Shown piece after piece: positions 1-8,029 of a stretch of 64,000 nucleotides of DNA. The notes beneath the pieces are model-generated. The model searched no databases, was not told the DNA's origin, and saw nothing but the letters and a program-made list of their open reading frames with translations. How positions within the stretch are numbered: the stretch's first letter is position 1; each line of letters begins with the position of its first letter. Made by a program: the position numbers and the translations under genes. Origin of the DNA: Exiguobacterium sp. BMC-KP (GTDB lineage: Bacteria > Bacillota > Bacilli > Exiguobacteriales > Exiguobacteriaceae); assembly GCF_001275385.1 (NCBI RefSeq), contig NZ_LGIW01000012.1, forward strand, positions 186,001-250,000, in the 5' to 3' direction.

Positions 1-839
1 TACCGTCCATAATAGGCGACATGTAACATCTCAAAAATCGCACGTGCCCCATGTGGGAATGGATCCGTCAGATGATACGTCTTATTTTTACCAACGGGTG
101 CATGACTGAGGTAAGCGGTCGCTTCGATGACATAATCATATGGGACGAGATTAACGAGTGCATTCGCACGTCCGGGATACGGAAGAGGAGCGAAAGATTG
201 CAGAAGACGCATCGCGTTCAAAACGAAATAGACACCATCCCATTTCGGAGTTTCTCCCGTTTCGGAATGTCCGACAACAATTCCGGGGCGAATGATCGTA
301 TAAGGGATCGTCCCAATTTCTTTACGGAAACGCACCTCGGCTAAATACTTTGTCTCTTCGTAAGCATTTTTAAAGTAACTTGCCTGTAAATCGTCCTCAA
401 GAACCGTTCCTGTACGTAGACCTGAGACGTACGCTGTGCTGAAGTAGATATAGCGCTCTAAAGCGCGGCATGTATGAGCGAACTGTGTCACATTCGCAGT
501 ACCGATGACATTGATCCGGAAGGCAGGTTCATATGCCGTAGCTAAATCGTATAGCGCCGCGAGATGAAAGATGTGTGTGACATCTTGTTGCAAAATCATC
601 CGTGTATCATCAGGTAAAGCAAGCTGTTCGACCGTGATGTCGCCCTCATGTAATACGAGTTGGTCCGGTCGTAAGGATGTCCGCTCTAGAAGAGCATCAC
701 GTCGCTCAGCGGCCATGTTCTGCTCTGACGATAAGTGAAGCAAATGAAAACAAGCGATTTGATCCGGAACACGTGCCAGTTGTTCAATCAGTTTTGTTGC
801 TAAAAAACCGGGGAAACCAGTCATAAAATAGGTCCGCAT
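1..839 (-). CDS. SDR-family NAD(P)-dependent oxidoreductase (thioester reductase / male-sterility type), 3' end outside window
   Basis: About 279 N-terminal residues are present and the stop lies beyond base 1. The protein opens with MRTYFMTGFPGFLATKLIEQ, the GxxGFxxxxL nucleotide-binding loop of extended short-chain dehydrogenases. A YFSTAYVSG segment and a later YEETKYLAE (YxxxK) supply the usual Ser/Tyr/Lys catalytic set. This layout fits the NAD_binding_4 branch (thioester and fatty acyl reductases), but the substrate cannot be read. Its ATG shares one base with the stop of the upstream histidine kinase (TGATG), so the pair should be co-transcribed and translationally coupled. No ribosome site independent of the kinase reading frame is obvious. 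Confidence 0.8.
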   Translation of the reverse strand, partial: MRTYFMTGFPGFLATKLIEQLARVPDQIACFHLLHLSSEQNMAAERRDALLERTSLRPDQLVLHEGDITVEQLALPDDTRMILQQDVTHIFHLAALYDLATAYEPAFRINVIGTANVTQFAHTCRALERYIYFSTAYVSGLRTGTVLEDDLQASYFKNAYEETKYLAEVRFRKEIGTIPYTIIRPGIVVGHSETGETPKWDGVYFVLNAMRLLQSFAPLPYPGRANALVNLVPYDYVIEATAYLSHAPVGKNKTYHLTDPFPHGARAIFEMLHVAYYGR

Positions 840-2974
840 CAATTCCAGTCCTTTCTTGGGTCGCGTTCAAGCATGACAGTGAATGTCGAACCAGCATTGA
901 TTTCTGATTCGACTGAAATCGCTCCACCATGCGATTCAATGATTTCCTTGCAAATGGCAAGACCGAGTCCTGTACCACCAATTTTCCGGATGTCTGAGTT
1001 ATCGACGCGGTAAAATTTCGTAAAGAGCTTTTCAAAAGCATTTTGTGGAATGCCTAGTCCATGATCCGTTACAGATAACGTTGCTTGTTCCGAGTTTACT
1101 GAAAGATTTACTTGTATATGATCCGCCTGTGGAGAATATTTAATGGCGTTAGACAGTAAGTTTAAAATGACTTGCTTGATTTTATGCTCGTCCGCAAAAA
1201 TCAGGACAGAATCCTCTGGTAGTTCCAGATCAATGCGATGTGAATCGACGGTCTCGCCATAAGCATCGACGGTCGCTACTAGAAGCTCACGTAATGAGAA
1301 CGATGAAAAGGCATATTCTTGCTTTCCACTTTCTAGTCGCTGGATGTCTAAAAACTCATTTAACAGAGTTGTCAGTCGTTTCGTTTCTTCGTGGACGATC
1401 TCAACATAACGTTCGATTCTAGCAGGTGGTTGCTCTTTATATCGGAGTAATTCCATATAACCAAGGATGGAAGACAGTGGTGTCCGCAACTCATGTGATA
1501 CCGTACTGACGAGTTCATCCTTTACTTGATCCATCTTTGCTTCCTCCGTCCGGTCACGGAAAACGAATAAGAAACCATGACGGGAAATACGACTCTTCTC
1601 CTTTTTGATTGCTGTGGCATAAAATTCGAAATAGAGCGGACTGGACTCATTCGGTCGCTGTAACGTAAAACGAAATGATAGTTCAGAATGTTTTCCGGCG
1701 AGTAGCTCCTCGACTTGGCGGAGCATATCGAATCGAGTAGTCAGATCAAGGTTCGGAATCAAGCTGATCCGTTCTTGGATTTTACTTGGTGCAATACCTG
1801 GAACATCAAGTAACTTACGCGCTTTGACGTTCATGAAGATAAAACTTCCATCCTCTTCTGTCAGTAAGAAGCCTTCGTTGGACGCTTGAAGAATCGATTG
1901 TGTGATGTCACGTTGGCGCATGATAGCATTTTTTTCGCGCTCGAGCATTTTCTCGATTTTTTTTCGTTCCGTGATATCACGGACGACGGCGACACGCATA
2001 CGGATATTGTTATAGATGATTTCACGCGGGAAGACTTCGATTTCGACAGAAGTTCCATCGGCACGTTGACCGAGCACTTCGTAAGGTTCTTCACGATGCT
2101 GCTCGATGCGCTGTAAGACGCGTGCATGATGATCCGGATGAATCAATTCAAGTGTCGTTTTTCCTTTCATCTTCTCGAGTTTTGTGCGGAAGATGACTTC
2201 TGCTGCGCGATTGGCATCAATGATAATGCCATGATCATGAAAGATGACGGCTTCGACGACAGATTCCGAGAAGAGTCGGAATCGACGCTCGCTTTTCGTT
2301 AGGTGCCATTCGATTTGTTTTTGCGTCGTGATGTCTTGAATGAGTAGGAAATACGTATCGTTCGGTAAACGTGTCATATAAAGTCGTCCATGAAAGGTTG
2401 AACCATCCAAGCGATGGTACGTCCAGTCGTTTTCAGCTTCCCGTCCATGAAGTAGGAGGAGTTGAGCATCCGATAAATCCTTTAAGTTCAGTTGTTCGAG
2501 ATGTTGACGGCGGGTAGCCATTTCCTTTGCATCATGTAAGATCGTTGGTTGAAGACCGATGATATCTTCGGCGTGATCAAATTGAAACAAGGTACTTGCT
2601 ACCTCGTTACATGCCTGGATCCGAAATTCTATATCTGTAATGAATAAAGCGACATCAAGTGATGAACCGAATAAGTCATCGACTTTTAGAGGAGCGACAT
2701 GGACGAGGAAATAGTCGGTCGCTTCAATCGCTGTGATTGTTAATTGATGCGTCGCTGAAATGACGGCTTCCTTCTGTAACGGAAAGAAATCATCCGTGAT
2801 CGGAAAAAGTTCCTGGACTGTTTCTATTTTCGGAGCGGTCATGAACTGATGTTGAAAGGCGTCATTATGAAATTGAATCTTTCCATTTGCATCGATAAGA
2901 AGAACGGGGTCTTTCATAGCACGTAACGTCGCATGGATGATTCGTAAAGATGAGGGGGATGAATGTTCTGCCAT
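839..2974 (-). CDS. cytosolic multi-PAS sensor histidine kinase
   Basis: 711 residues with no membrane segment or signal peptide, so the kinase should sense something inside the cell. I see four PAS-like units at about residues 15-95, 100-215, 225-345 and 350-480, the second and third closing with typical PAC-type DIT-x-K/R ends. These are followed by a HisKA domain with phospho-acceptor His494 in SHELRTP and a HATPase with NLLSNAIKYSP (N box), DHGLGIP (G1) and GGTGLGLAI (G2). No response regulator gene is adjacent, so it is an orphan kinase. The next gene downstream, overlapping by one base, is an SDR reductase. PAS domains of this kind often bind haem, flavin or small ligands, but no ligand can be inferred here. 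Confidence 0.88.
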   Translation of the reverse strand: MAEHSSPSSLRIIHATLRAMKDPVLLIDANGKIQFHNDAFQHQFMTAPKIETVQELFPITDDFFPLQKEAVISATHQLTITAIEATDYFLVHVAPLKVDDLFGSSLDVALFITDIEFRIQACNEVASTLFQFDHAEDIIGLQPTILHDAKEMATRRQHLEQLNLKDLSDAQLLLLHGREAENDWTYHRLDGSTFHGRLYMTRLPNDTYFLLIQDITTQKQIEWHLTKSERRFRLFSESVVEAVIFHDHGIIIDANRAAEVIFRTKLEKMKGKTTLELIHPDHHARVLQRIEQHREEPYEVLGQRADGTSVEIEVFPREIIYNNIRMRVAVVRDITERKKIEKMLEREKNAIMRQRDITQSILQASNEGFLLTEEDGSFIFMNVKARKLLDVPGIAPSKIQERISLIPNLDLTTRFDMLRQVEELLAGKHSELSFRFTLQRPNESSPLYFEFYATAIKKEKSRISRHGFLFVFRDRTEEAKMDQVKDELVSTVSHELRTPLSSILGYMELLRYKEQPPARIERYVEIVHEETKRLTTLLNEFLDIQRLESGKQEYAFSSFSLRELLVATVDAYGETVDSHRIDLELPEDSVLIFADEHKIKQVILNLLSNAIKYSPQADHIQVNLSVNSEQATLSVTDHGLGIPQNAFEKLFTKFYRVDNSDIRKIGGTGLGLAICKEIIESHGGAISVESEINAGSTFTVMLERDPRKDWN

Positions 2975-3018
2975 GAGCTACCTCCTGACTGGTCCTTGAC
3001 CATGGATTTTAAGACGGA

Positions 3019-3072
3019 CTTTCTTCGTTAGCTTACTTCTGCAACAGAAGTAGTGTTTCCTGTCGAAGAAAG
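3019..3072. repeat. nested inverted repeat between kinase and Mrr-type gene
   Basis: Two inverted repeats sit one inside the other: outer arms CTTTCTTCG (3019-3027) and CGAAGAAAG (3064-3072), inner arms TACTTCTG (3034-3041) and CAGAAGTA (3045-3052) around a CAA loop. There is no T-run, so it is not a typical terminator. It lies in the divergent promoter region and could be an operator pair or a structured 5' leader. Confidence 0.55.
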
Positions 3073-3136
3073 CAACCAATGAAGAATTTTAGTATAGTGA
3101 AAAACAGATCACGACAAAGTAGAGGAGAAACGTACG

Positions 3137-3664
3137 ATGAAACGATTGAAACGAAAACGTTTATTACTGGCAACTTTGTTTGCAATGGTAGGAATTTTCG
3201 GAACTTATTTTTTTTCGAGTTCTTGGGAACCTTTAATCTTAATCGTCAGTATAGTAGGATGTATCCTTTTTCTTCTTTTGTCCATTTTAACGCCGTCGCT
3301 TGAAAAGCAACTCGATCGAATGGAAGGACGAGAATTTGAAGAATGGCTTGCCGATTTGTTTGAAACAGCAGGATATCGGGTTGAGCTGACACCTGCTTCG
3401 CGCGACTTCGGAGCAGATTTGTTGATAGAGGATGAACGAGGGTATAAGATTGCCATCCAGGCAAAGCGATATAGTGCGGCTGTAGGGCTCGAAGCGGTTC
3501 AACAGGTCGCTGCCTCTGTTCCATTCTATGGAATGGACGAGGGATGGGTCGTTACGAATTCGACCTTTACGGAAGCCGCGTATCAACTGGCAGAACCGAA
3601 TCAGGTTCGCCTCATCGATCGGGAAGAATTGCTCGCATTTGCAAAGGAGATGAACCTGCATTAA
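3137..3664 (+). CDS. membrane-anchored Mrr-type restriction endonuclease-like protein
   Basis: 175 residues. Two hydrophobic segments at about 10-28 and 31-52 are followed by a cytoplasmic Mrr_cat-like domain. Its PD-(D/E)xK signature is visible as an early Glu (MEGREFEEWLADLF), then RDFGADLLI and, across a turn, IAIQAKRY (D...QxK). Full Mrr enzymes carry a winged-helix DNA-recognition domain; here that is replaced by the membrane hairpin, so the protein may act on DNA at the membrane or be a defence or repair nuclease. The start follows an AGAGGAG ribosome site at about 3121. It stands alone, divergent from the kinase. Short membrane Mrr-like proteins occur in other Bacillota; their substrate is not known to me. 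Confidence 0.75.
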   Translation: MKRLKRKRLLLATLFAMVGIFGTYFFSSSWEPLILIVSIVGCILFLLLSILTPSLEKQLDRMEGREFEEWLADLFETAGYRVELTPASRDFGADLLIEDERGYKIAIQAKRYSAAVGLEAVQQVAASVPFYGMDEGWVVTNSTFTEAAYQLAEPNQVRLIDREELLAFAKEMNLH

Positions 3665-3694
3665 GCATGTCGAATGATTGTCGACAAAAGGGGG

Positions 3695-3723
3695 TTGTCA
3701 ATTTGGAGAAACGGTGCAATAAT
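3695..3723 (+). promoter_or_regulatory. sigma-A-type promoter of the 3836 gene
   Basis: TTGTCA (3695-3700), 17-bp spacer, AATAAT (3718-3723). The hexamers are imperfect but the spacing is exact, and a perfect palindrome follows at the expected transcription start. Confidence 0.5.
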
Positions 3724-3726
3724 CAT

Positions 3727-3740
3727 TTTCGTTAACGAAA
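3727..3740. promoter_or_regulatory. 14-bp perfect palindrome, candidate operator
   Basis: TTTCGTTAACGAAA reads identically on both strands. It sits four bases after the AATAAT -10 hexamer, so a bound dimeric repressor would cover the transcription start. The cognate regulator is not identifiable from the window. Confidence 0.5.
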
Positions 3741-3835
3741 TATCATACAGATAAAGAAAGTTAAACTATACAGGATGTCTAAATAAACTGGGGACGAAAA
3801 ACCAGCACGTTTTAGCAGTGAGAGGAGAATATCTG

Positions 3836-4312
3836 TTGCGCAAAGTTGTCTATGTGCAGGGTTGCGTTTTTTCGCAAGGTCATGCCGCGATTTATGATGA
3901 AGCACACCAAATGATTGGTGCGGTTCAACACGACGAAAACGGTCGTGTTCAAGTAATGAATGGTGAAGGTAGAGGGGTAGCGTTTGGTAAGTTCATTCCG
4001 ACATGTAAGAAATGGGTCGTGATGAACCATGATGGACAAGAGGTAGGTCAAATGCGTGAGAAGTTTTCGCTCTTCTCGAAGAAATGTGAGTACAACGTGT
4101 ATGAGCGTGGTACGTTCACGATTTCCTTCGACCTGACAAAAGGAAAATTCTCCGTCCGGAGTGCCGCTGGAGAGGTCGTAGCAGAATTGTTGCAAGACGG
4201 TGATGAGTACCGTCTCGTCAAGGATGCTGACAAACTCTCGATGTACGAATTACTCTCTGTCTTGAAAAGTCTAACGAACAATGTCCACTATAAATCACTG
4301 ACAGCCGTCTAA
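3836..4312 (+). CDS. small unknown protein with a possible tubby/LURP-one-like fold
   Basis: 158 residues starting at TTG 3836; AGAGGAG at 3821-3827 is correctly spaced for this codon and not for the in-frame GTG at 3818. The protein is a run of short beta-like segments (for example AAIYDEAHQMIGAV, FTISFDLTKGKFSV) ending in a helix. The rhythm is reminiscent of tubby C-terminal/LURP-one-related proteins, but I cannot confirm it. No signal peptide or membrane segment. It is monocistronic, with its own promoter and palindrome upstream and a hairpin terminator downstream. Confidence 0.65.
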   Translation: MRKVVYVQGCVFSQGHAAIYDEAHQMIGAVQHDENGRVQVMNGEGRGVAFGKFIPTCKKWVVMNHDGQEVGQMREKFSLFSKKCEYNVYERGTFTISFDLTKGKFSVRSAAGEVVAELLQDGDEYRLVKDADKLSMYELLSVLKSLTNNVHYKSLTAV

Positions 4313-4313
4313 A

Positions 4314-4356
4314 TAAAAAAAGATGCCTTCCATGACATGGATGGCATCTTTTTTTC
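4314..4356. terminator. bidirectional intrinsic terminator
   Basis: Stem GATGCC-TT-CCAT / ATGG-AT-GGCATC at 4322-4348 flanked by A- and T-runs. It ends the 3836 gene on the plus strand and the DUF1836 gene on the minus strand. Confidence 0.85.
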
Positions 4357-4357
4357 A

Positions 4358-4987
4358 TCATGTCGTTTGAAGAACATGATAAAGGCGTTGTTTGGCTTCG
4401 TGCGTCAGATGCGACACACGACGGGCATAGAGACAGAGTTGCAGGACATGGACAGTTTCAGGGCGATACGCGTTAATACGCTCGAGCGAGCGTCTGAGAC
4501 GCTTCTCCGTCAATTCAATCGGTCCGCTCGTCTCCGCATGTTGTGTATAGACGAGATAAAAATTGAGTGGGCTGATCAAATCATCCTCATCGATGTTCGG
4601 GTTCTGGAAGACAATCGTTAGCAGTTCCCGTGTTTCTTCTAGCGAGAAGAGGTGTTTTAAATCGTCCAGTAGGTAGATGATAGAGGCCTGATTGATTGAG
4701 TATTTCTTTCCGCGATGCGGTACACCGATGATGTCCCGTACTTCACGTTTCGTCCAGTTCTGAATCGTCGTTGCTGACATGTGTTCTCCAATCAAGGCAT
4801 TTGCCAAATGAACGATTTCATTGATGGATAGACCATTTTTCAATGGATCGAATTGTTTCAGACGATTGATGACCTTCGGCAATTCTGTTCCTTCTGTTGC
4901 AACGAGTGGCTCGATTCCTTTGCCTTCATTCAAACGTTGCAGACAACTTGATAATGTTTGGACTGCTTGAGCATCATACATTTCCAA
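4358..4987 (-). CDS. DUF1836 family protein, MerR-like putative DNA-binding regulator
   Basis: 209 residues. The central part (about 60-125) has a helix-turn-helix-like stretch, SATTIQNWTKREV, followed by GVPHRGKKYSINQASIIYLLDDLK. This is the pattern of the DUF1836 family, which resembles the winged HTH of MerR regulators. N- and C-terminal arms are helical and probably dimerise. No effector domain or cysteine cluster is visible. The start is ATG 4987 with GAGAGGAAG upstream. The gene is divergent from the lipid-kinase-like gene at 5093, separated by about 105 bp, so it could control that gene, itself, or a distant target. Confidence 0.75.
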   Translation of the reverse strand: MEMYDAQAVQTLSSCLQRLNEGKGIEPLVATEGTELPKVINRLKQFDPLKNGLSINEIVHLANALIGEHMSATTIQNWTKREVRDIIGVPHRGKKYSINQASIIYLLDDLKHLFSLEETRELLTIVFQNPNIDEDDLISPLNFYLVYTQHAETSGPIELTEKRLRRSLERINAYRPETVHVLQLCLYARRVSHLTHEAKQRLYHVLQTT

Positions 4988-5092
4988 AACTTCCTCTCTA
5001 GGACGTCATTTGACCTTATGTTATCAAATGAAGGTTCAATAGGGCAAATGGCAACTAAAACAACGTACAATAATAAGAAAGGGGGAATCAGA

Positions 5093-5740
5093 ATGGAATG
5101 GCTTGCTGCCCTTGGTACGATCGTCATCGTTGGGCTGGTTCTCGTCATCCTTGAATTCATTGGACGCCGCTTCGGTTTTTCTCCCGAAACGGTTCGGAAA
5201 TGGATTCATATTGCTGTCGGTCATTGGGTATTTCTTGCACTTCTATGGCTTAATCACTGGTACGTTGCCATCGTACCGTTGTTATTCTTTGCTGCTGTTA
5301 ATTTATTGACACTACGCAAAGGAATCGGACAGATGCACGACGTCGATCGTCCTTCTTATGGAACGGTCTATTATCCGCTCGCTCTAGCAGGACTCGTCCT
5401 GTTCTTTTTCGAACTACAACCAATGGCGCTCATAGCTGGAAGCATGGTACTTGCCTGGGGAGATGGACTTGCCGCTTTGGTCGGAAAACGCTACGGAAAG
5501 ACGTTTTACGTTCGCGGTGAGACGAAACGTTCCTTTGAAGGGAGCATCGCGTTGTTTTTAGCATCATTTCTCGTTCTTACAGTAACATTTTTGTTTTACG
5601 AACAACCTGTTTGGCTCGCTGTCAGTTATGGCTTTTTACTTGCGAATATCGCCGCTCTGATTGAAGCCATTTCATATCGCGATCTCGACAACTTAATCTT
5701 ACCGTGGACGATCGCGGCGCTCGTCGCATTTGCTTTTTGA
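5093..5740 (+). CDS. diacylglycerol/polyprenol (phytol) kinase family integral membrane protein
   Basis: 215 residues from ATG 5093, behind AAAGGGGG; the long upstream open frame lacks a ribosome site. About seven hydrophobic segments. Family marks of the dolichol kinase/phytol kinase/CTP-dependent DAG kinase group are visible: RKWIHIAVGH early, AWGDGLAALVGKRYG in the middle, then TKRSFEGS. These proteins phosphorylate an isoprenoid or diacylglycerol alcohol with CTP (or ATP) at the membrane; the lipid here is undetermined. It ends 3 bp before the stop of the convergent TPR gene, with no terminator between them. Confidence 0.8.
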   Translation: MEWLAALGTIVIVGLVLVILEFIGRRFGFSPETVRKWIHIAVGHWVFLALLWLNHWYVAIVPLLFFAAVNLLTLRKGIGQMHDVDRPSYGTVYYPLALAGLVLFFFELQPMALIAGSMVLAWGDGLAALVGKRYGKTFYVRGETKRSFEGSIALFLASFLVLTVTFLFYEQPVWLAVSYGFLLANIAALIEAISYRDLDNLILPWTIAALVAFAF

Positions 5741-5743
5741 CGT

Positions 5744-6604
5744 TTAATCACGTAGCAACAATTGTTTAAAATAGAGCAAACGTAGTCGAATGTAGTCCGG
5801 ATACGCGCGCCATCCTGCATGACGAATAGTCATATCCCGACACATGTCACGGAAAATATGTCGATAGATTTTTTCTTCAGAATCATCATAAACAGCTGCG
5901 TATAAGCCGTGTTCGAGCATATTGGAAAGTCGCTCATCGAGCTGAGTGTAAAGCTCCTCATCGCTGTCTTCTCGTAAGGCAGAATGTAGCATCTCATACT
6001 GAATGCCTTGATTGGTAGAAGCGGTTGCATGAAAGACGGCTGTTTTATCGTGATGAGATACACCGATGATTAACGCATAGAGTGTTTCCAACATGTCGAT
6101 CGAATGACCGTCCAGTTGTTGGATGGAATCAATAGCCATCAGCGTATCGATTCCAGATGCACCAATTTTCTTTAAGTATGTAAACGCATGAACAGCTGAT
6201 TCACCATAATATTGACGATGATTGTAATGGACGGCAAGGGAGCGGTGTCCTGTCGGCTCTTCAGGGAACCGTGTGATGGCCGATAAGAAAAACTGTTCCG
6301 CTTCGTGCATATATCCTTCCTCTTCACTGATGATCCCAAGAAGAATATACCCTTGAACGTGCTCACCGATTTGTTGGTGTGTCTCTTCAATAAGTCGGCG
6401 CGCTTGCGTGAGTTCGTTCTTGAAATAAAGGGAGTAGGCTGTCGCAATGTTGAGCAATGGATGGGATGGGACAAGAACACGTAAGCGTTCGGTTGCGGCA
6501 ATCCGTACGTTCTCTTCTGTATCGGATGTCAGTGCTTCGAGTAACGCAACTTCAGCGACGTGACTCTTAAGTTCATGGGAATGGGCGGTTACAGTTTGTG
6601 TCAT
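5744..6604 (-). CDS. TPR-like helical repeat protein of unknown function
   Basis: 286 residues, soluble. The middle (about 45-140) reads as tetratricopeptide-type helix pairs: YSLYFKNELTQARRLIEE, then GYILLGIISEEEGYMHEAEQFFLSAI, then a third unit around RSLAVHYNHRQYYGESA. The C-terminal half is helical without recognisable motifs. TPRs act as protein-binding scaffolds; the partner is unknown. Start ATG 6604 follows AGAGGTGATTTC, a good ribosome site. It is convergent with the 5093 gene and separated from ald by a terminator, so it is transcribed alone. Confidence 0.7.
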   Translation of the reverse strand: MTQTVTAHSHELKSHVAEVALLEALTSDTEENVRIAATERLRVLVPSHPLLNIATAYSLYFKNELTQARRLIEETHQQIGEHVQGYILLGIISEEEGYMHEAEQFFLSAITRFPEEPTGHRSLAVHYNHRQYYGESAVHAFTYLKKIGASGIDTLMAIDSIQQLDGHSIDMLETLYALIIGVSHHDKTAVFHATASTNQGIQYEMLHSALREDSDEELYTQLDERLSNMLEHGLYAAVYDDSEEKIYRHIFRDMCRDMTIRHAGWRAYPDYIRLRLLYFKQLLLRD

Positions 6605-6705
6605 GTAATGAAATCACCTCTACTAGTTCAAAATCATATGTCTTCATTCTCATCATATGACAAGCAGAATGGTGCCTCAAGAAATAATAGAGAAATTCGT
6701 TCTTT

Positions 6706-6752
6706 TTATAAAAAAGTAGCCGATGGTTCCTAAAAAAGGAATCATCGGCTAC
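6706..6752 (-). terminator. intrinsic terminator of ald
   Basis: A 16-bp stem (arms 6716-6731 and 6737-6752, one G-U pair) directly after the ald stop, followed on the minus strand by a run of T residues. Confidence 0.85.
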
Positions 6753-6766
6753 TTCTACTATTGAGA

Positions 6767-7891
6767 TTATGCGTGAAGGTGAAGAACATCTTCCACGGAT
6801 TTATACGTGTATCCGAGATCGCGTGCGACCGCTTCATAAGTGACGAATCCTTGTGCGACATTCAATCCTTTTTCAAGAGCATCATTTTCAGCAAGTGCAC
6901 GATGTGTGCCTTTGTTTGCGAGTTCAAGAACATAAGGAAGTGTTGCGTTCGTCAATGCCAGTGTAGACGTACGTGGAACGGCACCAGGCATGTTTGCAAC
7001 AGCGTAATGAACAACACCGAATTTTTCATACGTTGGATCATCGTGCGTTGAGATACGATCGACCGTTTCGAAGATACCGCCTTGGTCGATAGCGACGTCA
7101 ACGATGACAGCACCCGGCTTCATGCGTTTCACCATATCGGCAGTGACGAGTTTCGGTGCTTTAGCGCCTGGAATCAAGACAGCCCCGATGACAAGATCAC
7201 TTTCAGCGACTGCTTCAGCAATCGTGTACGGGTTTGAAATCAATGTGTTGATTGAGTTACCGAAGATATCATCAAGCTGGCGAAGACGTTCTGGACTGAC
7301 GTCGATGATCGTGACATCTGCGCCGAGACCAACAGCGAGTTTCGCAGCATTCGTTCCGACAACACCACCGCCGATGACTGTTACTTTTCCACGACGGACG
7401 CCAGGGACGCCAGCAAGCAAGATTCCCATACCACCGTGTGGTTTTTCTAAGAACTGTGCACCGATTTGCGATGCCATACGTCCTGCTACTTCACTCATTG
7501 GTGTTAACAATGGCAGTGTGCGGTTCTTCTCGACTGTTTCATAAGCGATTGCTGTGATGTTCGAGTCAACGAGTGCACGTGTCAGTTCTGGCTCAGCAGC
7601 TAGATGGAGATACGTAAATAATGTCAGATCTGGACGGAAGTATTGGTACTCAGAAGCAATTGGTTCTTTGACTTTTAAAGCAAGTTCAGCGGTTGCCCAG
7701 ACTTCAGCAGCGGTTGCGATGATTTCAGCACCCGCTTTGACGTACTCTTCGTTCGTGAAGCCACTCCCCATACCTGCCATTGATTCAATGACGACACGGT
7801 GTCCTTGTGCATGTAACGCTGCTACCCCGGCAGGTGTTAATGCAACACGGTTTTCGTTATTTTTAATTTCTTTTAATACTCCAATGATCAT
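6767..7891 (-). CDS. ald: alanine dehydrogenase
   Basis: 374 residues, the usual length of Ald. It catalyses NAD-dependent oxidative deamination of L-alanine to pyruvate and ammonia in the cytoplasm. Visible marks are the N-terminal [20 protein letters not shown] substrate-domain signature, a catalytic-Lys region (ALKVKEP), the catalytic His in [11 protein letters not shown], and the NAD fold [19 protein letters not shown] at about 168-186. Start is ATG 7891 with AAAGGGGA at good spacing; the longer upstream frame overlaps promoter elements. The adjacent AdeR-type regulator, the divergent alanine symporter and the shared palindrome argue for alanine-responsive activation. Confidence 0.95.
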   Translation of the reverse strand: MIIGVLKEIKNNENRVALTPAGVAALHAQGHRVVIESMAGMGSGFTNEEYVKAGAEIIATAAEVWATAELALKVKEPIASEYQYFRPDLTLFTYLHLAAEPELTRALVDSNITAIAYETVEKNRTLPLLTPMSEVAGRMASQIGAQFLEKPHGGMGILLAGVPGVRRGKVTVIGGGVVGTNAAKLAVGLGADVTIIDVSPERLRQLDDIFGNSINTLISNPYTIAEAVAESDLVIGAVLIPGAKAPKLVTADMVKRMKPGAVIVDVAIDQGGIFETVDRISTHDDPTYEKFGVVHYAVANMPGAVPRTSTLALTNATLPYVLELANKGTHRALAENDALEKGLNVAQGFVTYEAVARDLGYTYKSVEDVLHLHA

Positions 7892-7942
7892 GTGAACGCG
7901 ATCCCCTTTCGCAAATAAACAAATCAATTTCTCTTCTTCTTC

Positions 7943-7948
7943 AGTATA
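7943..7948 (-). promoter_or_regulatory. candidate -10 element of ald
   Basis: TATACT on the minus strand, about 50 bp before the ald start. I find no good -35 hexamer at 17 bp, as expected for an activator-dependent promoter. The palindrome at 8003-8019 would be centred about 75 bp upstream of the predicted transcription start. Confidence 0.45.
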
Positions 7949-7991
7949 CGAGAAATGAAAGCGTTCTACTTTATCGGCGTTTTCAAAAATA

Positions 7992-8029
7992 ACCGATATC
8001 CTTTGTGTAAAATCACAAAGGATATCGGT
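7992..8029 (-). terminator. terminator of the adeR-like gene, overlapping its stop codon
   Basis: A perfect 16-bp inverted repeat (7992-8007 with 8014-8029, 6-nt loop) followed on the minus strand by TTATTTTTG. The regulator's TGA stop (8013-8015) lies at the apex of the stem. The apex also carries the 17-bp palindrome described separately. Confidence 0.75.
8003..8019. promoter_or_regulatory. AdeR-type operator candidate upstream of ald
   Basis: TTGTGTAAAATCACAAA; it differs at one base from the element at 9280-9296 between the regulator and symporter genes. The repetition at both alanine-gene promoters points to a common regulator-binding site. Confidence 0.6.

Noticed and set aside
7104-7895. 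Plus-strand open frames of 146 and 113 codons opposite ald
   Set aside because: They mirror the ald reading frame on the other strand, lack ribosome sites and show low-complexity composition typical of antisense shadows.
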